Below, piece after piece: positions 44,006 to 53,216 of a DNA stretch of 64,000 bases (positions are counted from its first letter, which is position 1; every line of letters starts with the position of its first letter). The notes under the pieces are model-generated. The model searched no databases. It saw only the letters and a list, made by a program, of their open reading frames with translations, and was not told the DNA's origin. The translations under genes were made by a program, and so were the position numbers. This DNA comes from Azospirillum sp. B4 (GTDB lineage: Bacteria; Pseudomonadota; Alphaproteobacteria; Azospirillales; Azospirillaceae), in assembly GCF_000333275.1 (NCBI RefSeq), contig NZ_BACU01000527.1, positions 1 to 64,000 of the forward strand, given 5' to 3'.

Positions 44006-44788
44006 ATGAGGCTTGGGAAGCCCCTGATGCTCGCCGTGGCCGTGGCGGCGCTCTGCGCCGGGCCGGTGGCGCATGTCGCTGCGGCGCCCGCGCGCCATGC
44101 GGCGGAGCCCTATATGACTGGTGTATGGGAAATATATCCCGACCCCTTCGCTGGTGATGAAAACACCTTCAAGGAACTTCCGGTGCCCGGCGACGGACCG
44201 AACCTGAAGGAGCCGTACGCGACCCAGTGGAAAAAGCTCCGGGCGGAACGCGACGCCAAGCTCAAGGCGGGCACGCCGCTGGTCGATCCCAGCACGCTGT
44301 GTTTGCCCGAAGGCATGCCGACGATCATGGGGGCCATATTCCCGTTGGAATTCCTCCAGACCAAGGGGCGGCTGACCGTGCTGGCCGAGTTCCTCAGCCA
44401 GACGCGGCGGATTTATCTCGACCGGCCGATGCCGCCCCTCAACAAGCTGGTGCCGTCCTACTATGGAATGTCAGTCGGCCATTGGGAGGGCGATACCCTG
44501 GTCGTCACGACGCGCGGCGTGAAGGAGGATGTTCGCTTTTTCGAAATCCCTCACAGCGGCGATATGGCGATCACCGAGCGTATCCGCCTGACGGCTCCGG
44601 ACAAGATGGAAGATCAGATCACCATCGACGACCCCAAGATGCTGGTCGAGCCCTACCGCTTTACCTACGGCTACAAGCGGAACGACAAGTACCAGATCAT
44701 GGAATACTACTGCGACCGCGAAGATCCGCTGTTCAACGTGAAGTCGGATGGCACCGTTGAAATGAAATCGACCAACGAAATCAAGTAA
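44006..44788 (+). CDS. Secreted protein of unknown function, copy 2 (GVWE-type)
   Basis: A 260-residue exported protein, full-length homologue of 26366-27136. Signal peptide about 1-28 (MLAVAVAALCAGPVAHVAAA). Shared blocks: GVWEIYPDPF, LKEPYATQW, AGTPLVDPSTLCLPEGMPTIM, RLTVLAEFLSQTRRIYLDRPMP, PSYYGMSVGHWEGDTLVVTTRG, DVRFFEIPHSGDMAI and FTYGYKRNDKYQIMEY. ATG at 44006 is preferred to the GTG one codon before, with GGGAGG six bases upstream. The strict conservation of the CLPEGMPTIM block and a single conserved Cys suggests a functional site, but no role can be given. Confidence 0.8.
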   Translation: MRLGKPLMLAVAVAALCAGPVAHVAAAPARHAAEPYMTGVWEIYPDPFAGDENTFKELPVPGDGPNLKEPYATQWKKLRAERDAKLKAGTPLVDPSTLCLPEGMPTIMGAIFPLEFLQTKGRLTVLAEFLSQTRRIYLDRPMPPLNKLVPSYYGMSVGHWEGDTLVVTTRGVKEDVRFFEIPHSGDMAITERIRLTAPDKMEDQITIDDPKMLVEPYRFTYGYKRNDKYQIMEYYCDREDPLFNVKSDGTVEMKSTNEIK

Positions 44789-44916
44789 CGGGCCAGGGGC
44801 GTGCCCGCCGTTCGGCGGGGCCCGACCTTCGGCCATTTCCGCGCCGTCCGCCGCCTTCGCGGCAGGCGTACGTTTCCCCGAGGCAAGCCAATCGCCTTTC
44901 CCGGGAGCACGACAGC

Positions 44917-46251
44917 ATGTCGCATAGACGGAATTTTCTTAAGCAGGCCCTGGCGGCCGGGGTCGGCGCGGCGCACACCCTGTACGCGCCCGCGACCCTT
45001 GCCGGCGAACGGGCCTCGGCCGGCCGCGCCCATGGCATTGGTTCGGCCATCCGGCGCGACGACACGATTCGGCTGTCGGACAGCCTGGGTGATGGCTATC
45101 ATATGACCTGGACCGCCGCCGACCGCCAAGCCGTGGCCGTCAATGACGGCACCGGCTGGGCCGATCCCCCCGCGGCCTTTTATAATACGCGGCTGTGGAC
45201 CGTGGAGGGGCCCGCCCCAGGCACGTCGTTCGGCGACATGCGGGGCTATCCGGAACTCGACCGCGCCGCGCGGTCGGAGGGCGCGCCATCCTACTATGGC
45301 TTTGGCCTATTATCGGTGCGCGGCCGTCTGTACCAGTTTTTGAGCACGCTTGACGATGCCAAGGACAGGCCGCGGCATTGGACCGGGGCGAAGCTCATCC
45401 ATTCGGAAGATGGTGGGCGGACCTGGCGTAACCAGGATGGTTCCCTGCCGGTGGTGTGGGAGGATTGGGGGGAACAGAACCGTGACCGGTTCGTCTTCTT
45501 TGGTGAGCCGGATGGCTGCTTTTCCCTCCTGTCGGTCTTGCAGATGGGACAGGATTACAGCGCCAACCGCGATGGCCATGTCTATGTCTACAGTCCGAAT
45601 GGAAACCGTGACGGCCTGATGAACCAGCTCGTCATGGCCCGGGTGCGCGTGGAGCACATCCTGGATCGGCGCGCCTATGAGTTCTTTGGCGGCCATCTGG
45701 CCGGTGGTGGCGCGCGCTGGGTCAAGGACATTGCGGATCGGGTGCCGGTGCATGTCTTTCCGGAGGGATGGGTCAACCACACCAACCTGTTCCCGGGGGA
45801 CCTTGTCCTGGAATCCTGGCTGCCCAGTGTCGTCTACAACGCGGCGCTGGATCTGTACATGATGGCCAGCGCCGGCATTGGCTGTGCGCCTGACGGGACC
45901 GAGTTCGGCAAGCCCAGCTACCTGGGCTTATGGGTGTCCTCGGCCCCGTGGGGCCCCTGGCGGCAGGTCTATGAGGAAACGGCCTGGATGCCCGGCGGCG
46001 ATGCTGCGGCGCGCGCTTATGGTCCGCAGATCGCGCCCAAGTGGGTCGCGCCCGACGGCATGTCGTTCTGGCTGGTCTGGGCCGATCTCAACGGCATCCG
46101 GGAGTTCGCCAAGGACGAAGATCGCCTGGCCGCCGCCCTGGAAAAGGCGGATGGCCCCCGGGCGCGGGCCGGGATCGAGGCGAATTTCCTGCACCGGTAC
46201 ATGCCGGGCTTTTCCTTCAACGCGCAACGCGTCGACCTGATCCTCACCTGA
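44917..46251 (+). CDS. Tat-exported DUF4185-like propeller protein, copy 2
   Basis: A 444-residue homologue of 29977-31308 with twin-arginine signal MSHRRNFLKQALAAGVGAA. Matching blocks: GDGYHMTWTAADRQ, GRLYQFLSTLDD, IHSEDGGRTWRNQDG, FFGEPDGCFSLLSVLQMGQDY, VHVFPEGWVNHTNLFPGD, APKWVAPDGMSFWLVWADLNG and PGFSFNAQRVDLI. It follows the secreted protein by 128 bases and precedes iorA by 76, which places an exported binding or hydrolytic protein in the same unit as CoA-type catabolic enzymes. Confidence 0.8.
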   Translation: MSHRRNFLKQALAAGVGAAHTLYAPATLAGERASAGRAHGIGSAIRRDDTIRLSDSLGDGYHMTWTAADRQAVAVNDGTGWADPPAAFYNTRLWTVEGPAPGTSFGDMRGYPELDRAARSEGAPSYYGFGLLSVRGRLYQFLSTLDDAKDRPRHWTGAKLIHSEDGGRTWRNQDGSLPVVWEDWGEQNRDRFVFFGEPDGCFSLLSVLQMGQDYSANRDGHVYVYSPNGNRDGLMNQLVMARVRVEHILDRRAYEFFGGHLAGGGARWVKDIADRVPVHVFPEGWVNHTNLFPGDLVLESWLPSVVYNAALDLYMMASAGIGCAPDGTEFGKPSYLGLWVSSAPWGPWRQVYEETAWMPGGDAAARAYGPQIAPKWVAPDGMSFWLVWADLNGIREFAKDEDRLAAALEKADGPRARAGIEANFLHRYMPGFSFNAQRVDLILT

Positions 46252-46291
46252 GGGCCAGGGCCCTGCCGGTAGGGTGACGGCCACCGGAATA

Positions 46292-46305
46292 CTTTAAACT
46301 TAAAC
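46292..46305. promoter_or_regulatory. Putative MarR-2 operator, copy 2
   Basis: CTTTAAACTTAAAC; against the complement of the 58734-58747 element (CTTTAAACCTAAAA) it matches in 12 of 14 positions. It lies 22 bases before the IorA start codon, in the only AT-rich stretch of that gap. Confidence 0.5.
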
Positions 46306-46327
46306 ATATGCGGCTGCATATTCATGG

Positions 46328-48493
46328 ATGACGGACATGGCTGAGCGTTCTTTCGCCAAGGAGGTTGAGCACCTGCGACTGGGGGACGGCGACGTTTTCC
46401 GGGGCGAGGCGATCCTGGCGATCACCAAGGGTCTGCTGCAGGCCGGTGTCTCTTATGTGGGCGGATACCAGGGTTCCCCCATTTCCCACCTCATGGATGT
46501 CCTGGCCGATGCGAAGGACATCCTCGACGAACTGGGCGTGAATTTTCAAAGTTCCGCGAACGAGGCCACGGCGGCGGCCATGCTTTCGGCCTCCGTCATG
46601 TATCCGCTGCGCGGCGCCGTGGCCTGGAAGTCCACGGTCGGGACCAACGTGGCCTCCGACGCGCTGGCCAATCTCGCATCCGGCGGGGTCACCGGCGGCG
46701 CCCTGGTCATCATTGGCGAGGATTATGGCGAGGGCTCCTCCATCATGCAGGAGCGCACGCACGCATTTGCGATGAAGTCGCAGATGTGGCTGCTGGACCC
46801 CCGACCGGACCATGCGTGCATCGTGAATTTGATCGCCCGCGGCTTCGAATTGTCGGAAGCCTCGAACACGCCGGTCATGCTGGAAGTGCGGGTCCGCACC
46901 TGCCACATGCATGGCAGTTTCGTGTGCAAGGACAATGTCCGCCCGCCCTTCACCATCGATGACGCGCTGAACGCGCCGAAGCGGGATCTCAGCCGCATCG
47001 TGCTGCCCCCGGCGGCGTATGAGCATGAGCGGGAAAAAATCGCGCGGCGCCTGCCGGCGGCGGTCGATTTCATCCGTACGCACCGGCTGAACGAGCTGTT
47101 CGGCCCGGCCGCGGGCAAGGTCGGTATCGCCTTGCAGGGCGGCATGTACAACAACGTGATCCGCGCCTTGCAGTATCTCGGCCTGTCCGACGCCTATGGC
47201 GATACCCAGGTGCCGCTGTATGTCATGAACGTCACCTATCCGGTGATCGACAGCGAGATCGCCGATTTTTCGGTGGGCAAGGACGCCATCCTCATGGTGG
47301 AGGAAGGGCAGCCGGAATATCTGGAGCAGGCCCTCAACACCGTGCTGCGCCGCCGCGACATCTCCACGCGCGTGCGCGGCAAGGACGTCCTGCCGATGGC
47401 CGGCGATTACACGATACAGGCGCTGGCGCGGGGCATCCAGGCGTTCCTTGACGATCATTCTCCGGCCCTGCTGGGTAATCGCCCACCGGTCCCCGATGCG
47501 GCCCCGGTGTTGGCGGATCCCAGGGTCGAACGGTTGAGGTCGGTCGTGCCGCCCCGTCCGCCGGGTCTGTGCACCGGCTGCCCCGAACGGCCGATCTTCG
47601 CCGCCATGAAGCTGGTGCAGCAGGAGCTGGGCGAGCACCATGTGTCCGCGGACATCGGTTGCCACCTGTTCTCCATCCTGCCGCCCTTCAATATTGGCAC
47701 GACGACCATGGGCTTCGGCTTGGGGGCCGCCTCGGCCGCCGCCTTCAGCAAGGGCAGCGGCAAGCGTTCGATCGCGGTCATGGGCGATGGCGGCTTCTGG
47801 CACAACGGCCTGACCAGCGGGATCGGGAACGCCGTTTTCAACAAGCACGACGGCGTCTTTGTCATTGTCGACAACTTCTATTCGTCGGCGACCGGTGGCC
47901 AGGACATCCTTTCCTCCCGCGCGTGGAATAAAAATCGCCAGACGAACAACCCGATATCGAACGCGGTCAGGGGCGTGGGCGCCACCTGGGTGCGCGAGAT
48001 CGACCGCACCTACGATGTGGGCAGGATGCGATCGGTGCTGAAAGAGGCGCTGACGACGAAGGAGGAAGGGCCGAAGATCATCATCGCCTCTTCCGAATGC
48101 ATGCTCAACCGGCAGCGGCGGGAGAAGCCCCTCACGGCGAAGTCGATCAAGGCCGGCAAGCGCGTGGTCAAGGAGCGCTTCGGCGTCGATGAGGATATAT
48201 GCACCGGCGACCATGCCTGCATCCGGTTGTCCGGCTGCCCGTCGCTCTCGGTCAAACACCTTGACGACCCCTTGCGGGATGATCCCGTGGCCGCGATCGA
48301 CAATTCCTGTGTCGGCTGCGGCAATTGTGGCGAGGTCTCAGAGGCGGCCGCCCTCTGCCCCTCCTTCTATCGGGCCGAGGTGATCCACAATCCAACCTGG
48401 TGGGACAGGGCTAAAGCCCGCCTTGCGATGGCCTTGATCGGCTTTCTGCAGCAGCGGCGTGCCCGCCATCGCATCGCGTTCGAGGTGGCGTGA
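46328..48493 (+). CDS. Indolepyruvate:ferredoxin oxidoreductase-type protein, alpha subunit
   Basis: A 721-residue 2-oxoacid:ferredoxin oxidoreductase large subunit of IorA type. In order: pyrimidine-binding domain (GYQGSPISHLMDVL, SSANEATAAAML), a swivel/linker region, CTGCPERPIFAAM, the thiamine-diphosphate site GDGGFWHNGL (about 486-495), and a C-terminal ferredoxin-like part with Cys clusters beginning at about residue 624 (CTGDHACIRLSGCP) and 660 (CVGCGNCGEVS), which should bind Fe-S clusters. The enzyme would turn an aryl-pyruvate into the aryl-acetyl-CoA with ferredoxin reduction. It overlaps iorB by one base. IorAB-like proteins also appear in anaerobic IAA clusters (IaaPQ), so an indole-type substrate is possible. 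An in-frame ATG three codons in is an alternative start. Confidence 0.88.
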   Translation: MTDMAERSFAKEVEHLRLGDGDVFRGEAILAITKGLLQAGVSYVGGYQGSPISHLMDVLADAKDILDELGVNFQSSANEATAAAMLSASVMYPLRGAVAWKSTVGTNVASDALANLASGGVTGGALVIIGEDYGEGSSIMQERTHAFAMKSQMWLLDPRPDHACIVNLIARGFELSEASNTPVMLEVRVRTCHMHGSFVCKDNVRPPFTIDDALNAPKRDLSRIVLPPAAYEHEREKIARRLPAAVDFIRTHRLNELFGPAAGKVGIALQGGMYNNVIRALQYLGLSDAYGDTQVPLYVMNVTYPVIDSEIADFSVGKDAILMVEEGQPEYLEQALNTVLRRRDISTRVRGKDVLPMAGDYTIQALARGIQAFLDDHSPALLGNRPPVPDAAPVLADPRVERLRSVVPPRPPGLCTGCPERPIFAAMKLVQQELGEHHVSADIGCHLFSILPPFNIGTTTMGFGLGAASAAAFSKGSGKRSIAVMGDGGFWHNGLTSGIGNAVFNKHDGVFVIVDNFYSSATGGQDILSSRAWNKNRQTNNPISNAVRGVGATWVREIDRTYDVGRMRSVLKEALTTKEEGPKIIIASSECMLNRQRREKPLTAKSIKAGKRVVKERFGVDEDICTGDHACIRLSGCPSLSVKHLDDPLRDDPVAAIDNSCVGCGNCGEVSEAAALCPSFYRAEVIHNPTWWDRAKARLAMALIGFLQQRRARHRIAFEVA

Positions 48494-50061
48494 TGGGGGA
48501 CAATATCCTCAAATTGCCGCTGGCCACCGCCGGAGCCATGACCGAGCGGCCCATTTCCATCGCCATCGTCGCCATGGGGGGACAGGGCGGTGGCGTCTTG
48601 TCCGGCTGGATTGTCCAGTTGGCGGAAAATGCCGGCTGGGTGGCGCAGTCGACCTCGGTGCCCGGCGTGGCGCAGCGCACGGGCGCCACCATTTATTACA
48701 TTGAAATGATGCCGCCCGCCGGGGGCCGCCCACCCATTCTGGCGCAGATGCCGACGCCGGGCGATGTCGACGTCGTGCTGGCGTCGGAATTCATGGAGGC
48801 CGGGCGGTCGATCCTCAGGGGCATCGTCACCCCCGAGCGGACCACCCTGATTGCCTCCAGCCACCGCTCCTTCGCGATTTCGGAAAAAAGCGCGCCGGGC
48901 AAGGGCATCGCCGACAGTGGCGCCGTGGTTGACGCCATCGGGGTCACGGCGCGCCAGCAGATCGTCTTTAACATGGACGAACTAGCGACGCGCAACGGCA
49001 GCGTCATCTCTTCGGCCATGTTCGGCGCGCTGGCCGGATCCAGGGCCCTTCCTTTCGACCGCGACGCCTATCATGCCGTCATCAAGCAGGACGGCAAGGG
49101 CGTGGCCGCCAGCCTGAAGGCCTTCGACGCGGCCTTTGAGCGGGCGGCACAGCCGGCTCCCTCCGCTGATCCGGTCCCCGTTCCGTCGGCACCGGGGCTG
49201 GGTGTCGTCCCGTCGTCTGCCGCCGATCCGCGCGTGGCCGGCTTGCTCGATCTGCTGCGGACGTCGCTGCCTCAGGACGCCTGGGCGATGGCGTGGGCGG
49301 GCCTGCGCAAGGTCGTCGATTATCAGGATGAGCGTTACGGGCGCGAGTATCTCGAAATTCTCACCCGCCTGTATGACATCGACCGGCAGGTGGGCGGGGG
49401 CTCCCGGGGCCATGACTTCACCGTGACGGCGGCCAAGCATGTTGCGAACGCGATGGCCTATGACGATGTCATCCGTGTCGCCGACCTCAAGACCCGCCCC
49501 GGCCGGCGCAGCCGCATCGTGCGGGAAGTCGGGGTGGGGTCGCACCAGGTGCTGACCACCACCGAATTCATGCACCCCCGCATGGAGGAGATGGCCGGTC
49601 TGTTGCCAGCGGGGCTCGGGCGCTGGCTGAAGCGGCGGAATGCCCTCTATGCCTGGCTGGACCGCCGGGTGAACAAGGGACGCCGGGTGCGGACCTATTC
49701 GCCCGTCTGGTTCCTGGTGCTCCATACGCTGGGCGGGATGCGCTGGCTGCGGCGGCGTTCGCTGCGGCATGCCGAGGAGGTGGCCCACCGCGACGCCTGG
49801 CTCGGCTGCGCCGGCGATCTTGTCCGCGAAGACTACGCCCTGGGCGTGGAGGTGCTGAAATGCCGCCGCCTGGTCAAGGGCTATTCGGACACACACGCGC
49901 GGGGACTGTCGAAATTCGACACGGTGGTCGCGGAAATCCGCCGTCTCGCCCACCGCGACGATGCGGCGGACTGGGCCCGGCGCCTGCGCGAAACAGCGAT
50001 CAAGGACGGGGAGGGGGGCGATCTGGACGGCTTGATCCGCACGATCCGCTCCTTCTGCTGA
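48493..50061 (+). CDS. Indolepyruvate oxidoreductase beta subunit with DUF6537-like extension
   Basis: A 522-residue partner of IorA. Residues about 20-210 are the pyruvate ferredoxin/flavodoxin gamma-type domain (ISIAIVAMGGQGGGVLSGWI, TSVPGVAQRTGATIYYIEM, SSAMFGALAGSRALPF). A linker rich in Pro and Ser (about 215-240) leads to a ~270-residue helical extension found in bacterial aerobic-type homologues (DUF6537). The short archaeal IorB lacks that extension. The start overlaps the IorA stop as TGATG; a GTG one codon earlier is the alternative. Both subunits probably form one complex in the cytoplasm. Confidence 0.86.
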   Translation: MGDNILKLPLATAGAMTERPISIAIVAMGGQGGGVLSGWIVQLAENAGWVAQSTSVPGVAQRTGATIYYIEMMPPAGGRPPILAQMPTPGDVDVVLASEFMEAGRSILRGIVTPERTTLIASSHRSFAISEKSAPGKGIADSGAVVDAIGVTARQQIVFNMDELATRNGSVISSAMFGALAGSRALPFDRDAYHAVIKQDGKGVAASLKAFDAAFERAAQPAPSADPVPVPSAPGLGVVPSSAADPRVAGLLDLLRTSLPQDAWAMAWAGLRKVVDYQDERYGREYLEILTRLYDIDRQVGGGSRGHDFTVTAAKHVANAMAYDDVIRVADLKTRPGRRSRIVREVGVGSHQVLTTTEFMHPRMEEMAGLLPAGLGRWLKRRNALYAWLDRRVNKGRRVRTYSPVWFLVLHTLGGMRWLRRRSLRHAEEVAHRDAWLGCAGDLVREDYALGVEVLKCRRLVKGYSDTHARGLSKFDTVVAEIRRLAHRDDAADWARRLRETAIKDGEGGDLDGLIRTIRSFC

Positions 50062-51554
50062 TGACCGGCCGGGGCTTTCCGGCGGCCTTCCTGGCCTTCC
50101 TCCTGTTTGGCGGCTGGGTGGGCGTCGCATGGGGGGAGGTGCCCGCCATGCCGGTGATCCTTCCCGTGCCGCCGAGTGGCCAGCCGCCCCTGTCCTCGGC
50201 GCTGCGGGCCACCCACCCCGGGACCGAATATGCCGATCTCGGCGGGAGCGGCTATGTCGAGGACGAGTACTACATGTCGGGCGTCGCGCCCGCGATCACG
50301 GCGCAGGGGGCGATACTTTTCCAGCTTCCTTACATCACCCGCATTCTGGTGCGGAGGCCCAAGGACCCGCGCAAGTTCAACGGCACCGTGGTGATGGAAC
50401 CCTTCACCTGGATCGGTGAACGCGGGGCCGGCTGGATTCTGACCAAGGACTATCTGATCCGGCAGGGCTACGCATGGGTGGGATACAGCCTCAACATCAA
50501 CAAGCCCGCGCAGGATCCCAAGACCACGACCGATCCCGATTGGCGGCCCGATCCGGAACCGCAGGATCTCAACCTCGACTTCATGCGCCGGTTCGACTAC
50601 GCGCGCTATGCTCCGCTGGGGACGTATTACGATCCCGTGCGGTTCCAACGGGGCGGCCATGCCGACCCCTTCGTTCCGCAGTCCCAAGGCATCGGCGCGC
50701 AACTCGCTTTGGCGCTCAAGTCCAACCTGCCGGATGGGCCGATGCGCGGGCTGGAGGTCAGCCGCGTCTATGTCGACAGCTGGGCGGTGACGGCGCAGGT
50801 CTGGATGGACTACCTGGATCAAGGGCGCCATCAGCAATGGCGCATGCCGGACGGACGGCCCCTTATCGACGCCTACATGACGGGCAAGATGTCTTTCGGA
50901 GAGGTGGGCGGTGACGTCATCCGCGTGCCCCGTCATATGCCGGACGATGCGCCGTTCGTGGTCGTCTACAGCGAGTCAGAGGCCATGCACGACGCGATCG
51001 AACAGATCGCCGTCCCGGCGGACAGCGATCGCCCGCGCCTGCGCTATTACGAGGTGGCCGGTGTTTCCCACCTGCGTCTTGCCGACCTCGGAACCGAGGA
51101 AGTTGAGGATTTGCCGGCGGATGTAGGCAAGGAAACGGACCCGCGCTGCCGCCATCTTTATGACGAGCCCGCGCAGATGGTCGTATCCGCCCTTCTCGAC
51201 GCGATGGACCGTTGGGTCCGGGATGGCAAGCCGATGCCCAAAGCGCCCCGTTTCAAGCGGGAGGGTCGCGGCATCGCGCGGGATCCGGAAGCCGGGAACA
51301 TGATCGGGGGCGTGCGCCCAGCGTGGATCGAGGTGCCGGCGGCGGCCTACCTCACCGACCAGGAAACCGGTTGCGGCATGGTCTACGACACCAAGGTGCC
51401 CTACGCGCGGGACAGGTTGAGATCGCTCTACGGCGATTTCGCCACGTACGCCCGCAAGTTCGAGGCGGCGAAATCACGGTCCGTGAGCGAGGGCTATCTG
51501 CTGCCTGCGGATGCCGCTCGGTTGGTGCCGATCGCCAAGCCGGACGACTTTTGA
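50061..51554 (+). CDS. Exported alpha/beta-hydrolase-domain protein
   Basis: A 497-residue protein with signal peptide (MTGRGFPAAFLAFLLFGGWVGVAWG), of the alpha/beta hydrolase domain group (Abhydrolase_10-like): GSGYVEDEYYMSGVAPAIT, TRILVRRPKDPRKFNGTVVMEPF, GYAWVGYSLNINKP, and RVYVDSWAVTAQVWMDYL around the expected nucleophile elbow, where Ser of VDSWA replaces the usual GxSxG. Near the C-terminus YEVAGVSHLRLAD supplies a plausible His. Its start overlaps the previous stop as TGATG, so it belongs to the same transcript. A periplasmic esterase or lactonase releasing the acid that the CoA ligase activates is an inference. Confidence 0.72.
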   Translation: MTGRGFPAAFLAFLLFGGWVGVAWGEVPAMPVILPVPPSGQPPLSSALRATHPGTEYADLGGSGYVEDEYYMSGVAPAITAQGAILFQLPYITRILVRRPKDPRKFNGTVVMEPFTWIGERGAGWILTKDYLIRQGYAWVGYSLNINKPAQDPKTTTDPDWRPDPEPQDLNLDFMRRFDYARYAPLGTYYDPVRFQRGGHADPFVPQSQGIGAQLALALKSNLPDGPMRGLEVSRVYVDSWAVTAQVWMDYLDQGRHQQWRMPDGRPLIDAYMTGKMSFGEVGGDVIRVPRHMPDDAPFVVVYSESEAMHDAIEQIAVPADSDRPRLRYYEVAGVSHLRLADLGTEEVEDLPADVGKETDPRCRHLYDEPAQMVVSALLDAMDRWVRDGKPMPKAPRFKREGRGIARDPEAGNMIGGVRPAWIEVPAAAYLTDQETGCGMVYDTKVPYARDRLRSLYGDFATYARKFEAAKSRSVSEGYLLPADAARLVPIAKPDDF

Positions 51555-51602
51555 CGGTACGTATCGACCATCAGGCGACGCGCCTGTTTGAGTGAGGATG
51601 TT

Positions 51603-53216
51603 GTGAGCAGCGAAACTGTCTTTTCAAGGTTCGCGGTGGCTGCCGTGAAATATTCCGGCAATCCGTTCCTGAACGTGCTGCCCGAAACGGCCGGCATATA
51701 CGGCATCGACGCGGGCGAGATCACCTATGCCACCATGCTGGCGCGGGTGCTGGCGCGGCAGGAGGCGCTGCGCGCTGCGGGGCTCGGTAAGGGCGCCAGG
51801 ATCGGTCTGCTGCTGCGAAACAGGCCGGACTTCATCGAGTTCTGGTTCGCGGCGAACGGGCTTGGCGTCTCGGTGGTGCCGATCAATCCTGATCTGCGGC
51901 GCAGTGAACTCGAATATCTGATCGGCCACTCGGAAATGGACGTGGCCATTGTTCTGGATGACCGGCGGGCGGAGGTCGCCGCGGCGGCCCAGGCCATCGG
52001 CAGCGCCATGGTCACGTTGCCGCCGGGGGAACCGCTTCCGCCAATCCCGGGGCCGACACCTGATCCGGAGGCACCGGACCAGACCACGGAGGCGGCCCTG
52101 CTTTACACCTCCGGCACCACGGGGGATCCCAAGGGTTGCGTGCTGACCAATGAATATTTCCTCCATTCCGGCGACTGGTATCGTGATGTCGGGGGACTGA
52201 TTTCATTGAGATTTGGGGAGGAGCGCATGCTCACCCCCCTGCCGCTGTTCCATATGAACGCGATGGCGGTATCGGTGATGGCCATGGTCACCGTTGGTGG
52301 GTGCCTGACCGTCCTGGACCGCTTCCATCCCACCACCTGGTGGGATTCCGTGCGGCGAAGTGGTGCCACCTGCCTGCACTACCTTGGGGTCATGCCGTCC
52401 ATGCTGATGACGGCGCCGGCGAGCAGCCAAGACCGGAACCACGCGGTGCGCTTCGGCTTTGGGGCCGGCACGCCCCGCGAGCTTCACGCCCCCTTTGAGG
52501 AACGCTTCGGCTTTCCCTTGATCGAGGCCTGGGCGATGACCGAGACGGGCAGCGGCGGTGTCATTTGCGCCAGCCGTGAGCCGCGCAAGACCGGCACCAA
52601 CTGCTTCGGCCGGCCGACCGGGGATGTCGAGATCCGCATTGTCGATGATGCGGGGTGCGAGGTCGCTACCAACGCGCCCGGCGAGTTGCTCGTGCGGCGC
52701 GTCGGTGATGATCCCCGTTACGGCTTTTTCAAGGAGTACCTCAAGAACCCCGGGGCGACGGGGGAAGCCTGGCAGGGCGGCTGGTTCCATACCGGCGATA
52801 TCGTCGCGCGTGACGAGGACGGCGACCTTCACTTTGTGGATCGCAAGAAGAACGTCATCCGCCGCTCTGGCGAAAACATCGCCGCGGTCGAGGTCGAGGC
52901 CGTCCTGATGAAGCATCCGCTGGTGAAGCAGGCCGCCGTCGCCGCCACACCCGACGCTGTGCGCGGCGATGAGGTCGCGGCGCTGATCGTGACGCCCGCC
53001 GCCAATGCCGGCCAAGAGGTGGCGGAGGAAATCGTGCGGTGGACCCTGGGGCAATTGGCCTATTACAAGGTGCCGGGCTGGGTCGCCTTCGTGACGGAAC
53101 TGCCACGGACGCCGACGGAGAAAATCCTGCGGGCGGCGCTCAAGGCGCTGGTCGCCGAGAAAATGAGCCAGGGTACGTTCATCGACACGCGCGCGCTGAA
53201 GCGGCGGCAGACATGA
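51603..53216 (+). CDS. AMP-dependent acyl-CoA synthetase/ligase
   Basis: ANL-superfamily CoA ligase of 537 residues. The ATP/AMP motif LLYTSGTTGDPKGCVLT is at about 165-181, the second motif EAWAMTETGSGG follows, then the A5/A7 region GWFHTGDIVARDEDGDLHFVDRKKNVIRRSGENI and the C-terminal lysine in PRTPTEKILRAALK. GTG at 51603 is preferred since GAGG lies five bases upstream. It activates a carboxylic acid to the CoA thioester for the following thiolase/DUF35 pair. Aromatic or side-chain carboxylates are likely, but substrate specificity cannot be read. Confidence 0.9.
   Translation: MSSETVFSRFAVAAVKYSGNPFLNVLPETAGIYGIDAGEITYATMLARVLARQEALRAAGLGKGARIGLLLRNRPDFIEFWFAANGLGVSVVPINPDLRRSELEYLIGHSEMDVAIVLDDRRAEVAAAAQAIGSAMVTLPPGEPLPPIPGPTPDPEAPDQTTEAALLYTSGTTGDPKGCVLTNEYFLHSGDWYRDVGGLISLRFGEERMLTPLPLFHMNAMAVSVMAMVTVGGCLTVLDRFHPTTWWDSVRRSGATCLHYLGVMPSMLMTAPASSQDRNHAVRFGFGAGTPRELHAPFEERFGFPLIEAWAMTETGSGGVICASREPRKTGTNCFGRPTGDVEIRIVDDAGCEVATNAPGELLVRRVGDDPRYGFFKEYLKNPGATGEAWQGGWFHTGDIVARDEDGDLHFVDRKKNVIRRSGENIAAVEVEAVLMKHPLVKQAAVAATPDAVRGDEVAALIVTPAANAGQEVAEEIVRWTLGQLAYYKVPGWVAFVTELPRTPTEKILRAALKALVAEKMSQGTFIDTRALKRRQT

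Noticed and set aside
46322-48259. 645-residue minus-strand frame opposite IorA
   Set aside because: IorA has complete motifs on the plus strand; the antisense frame is a codon-bias shadow.
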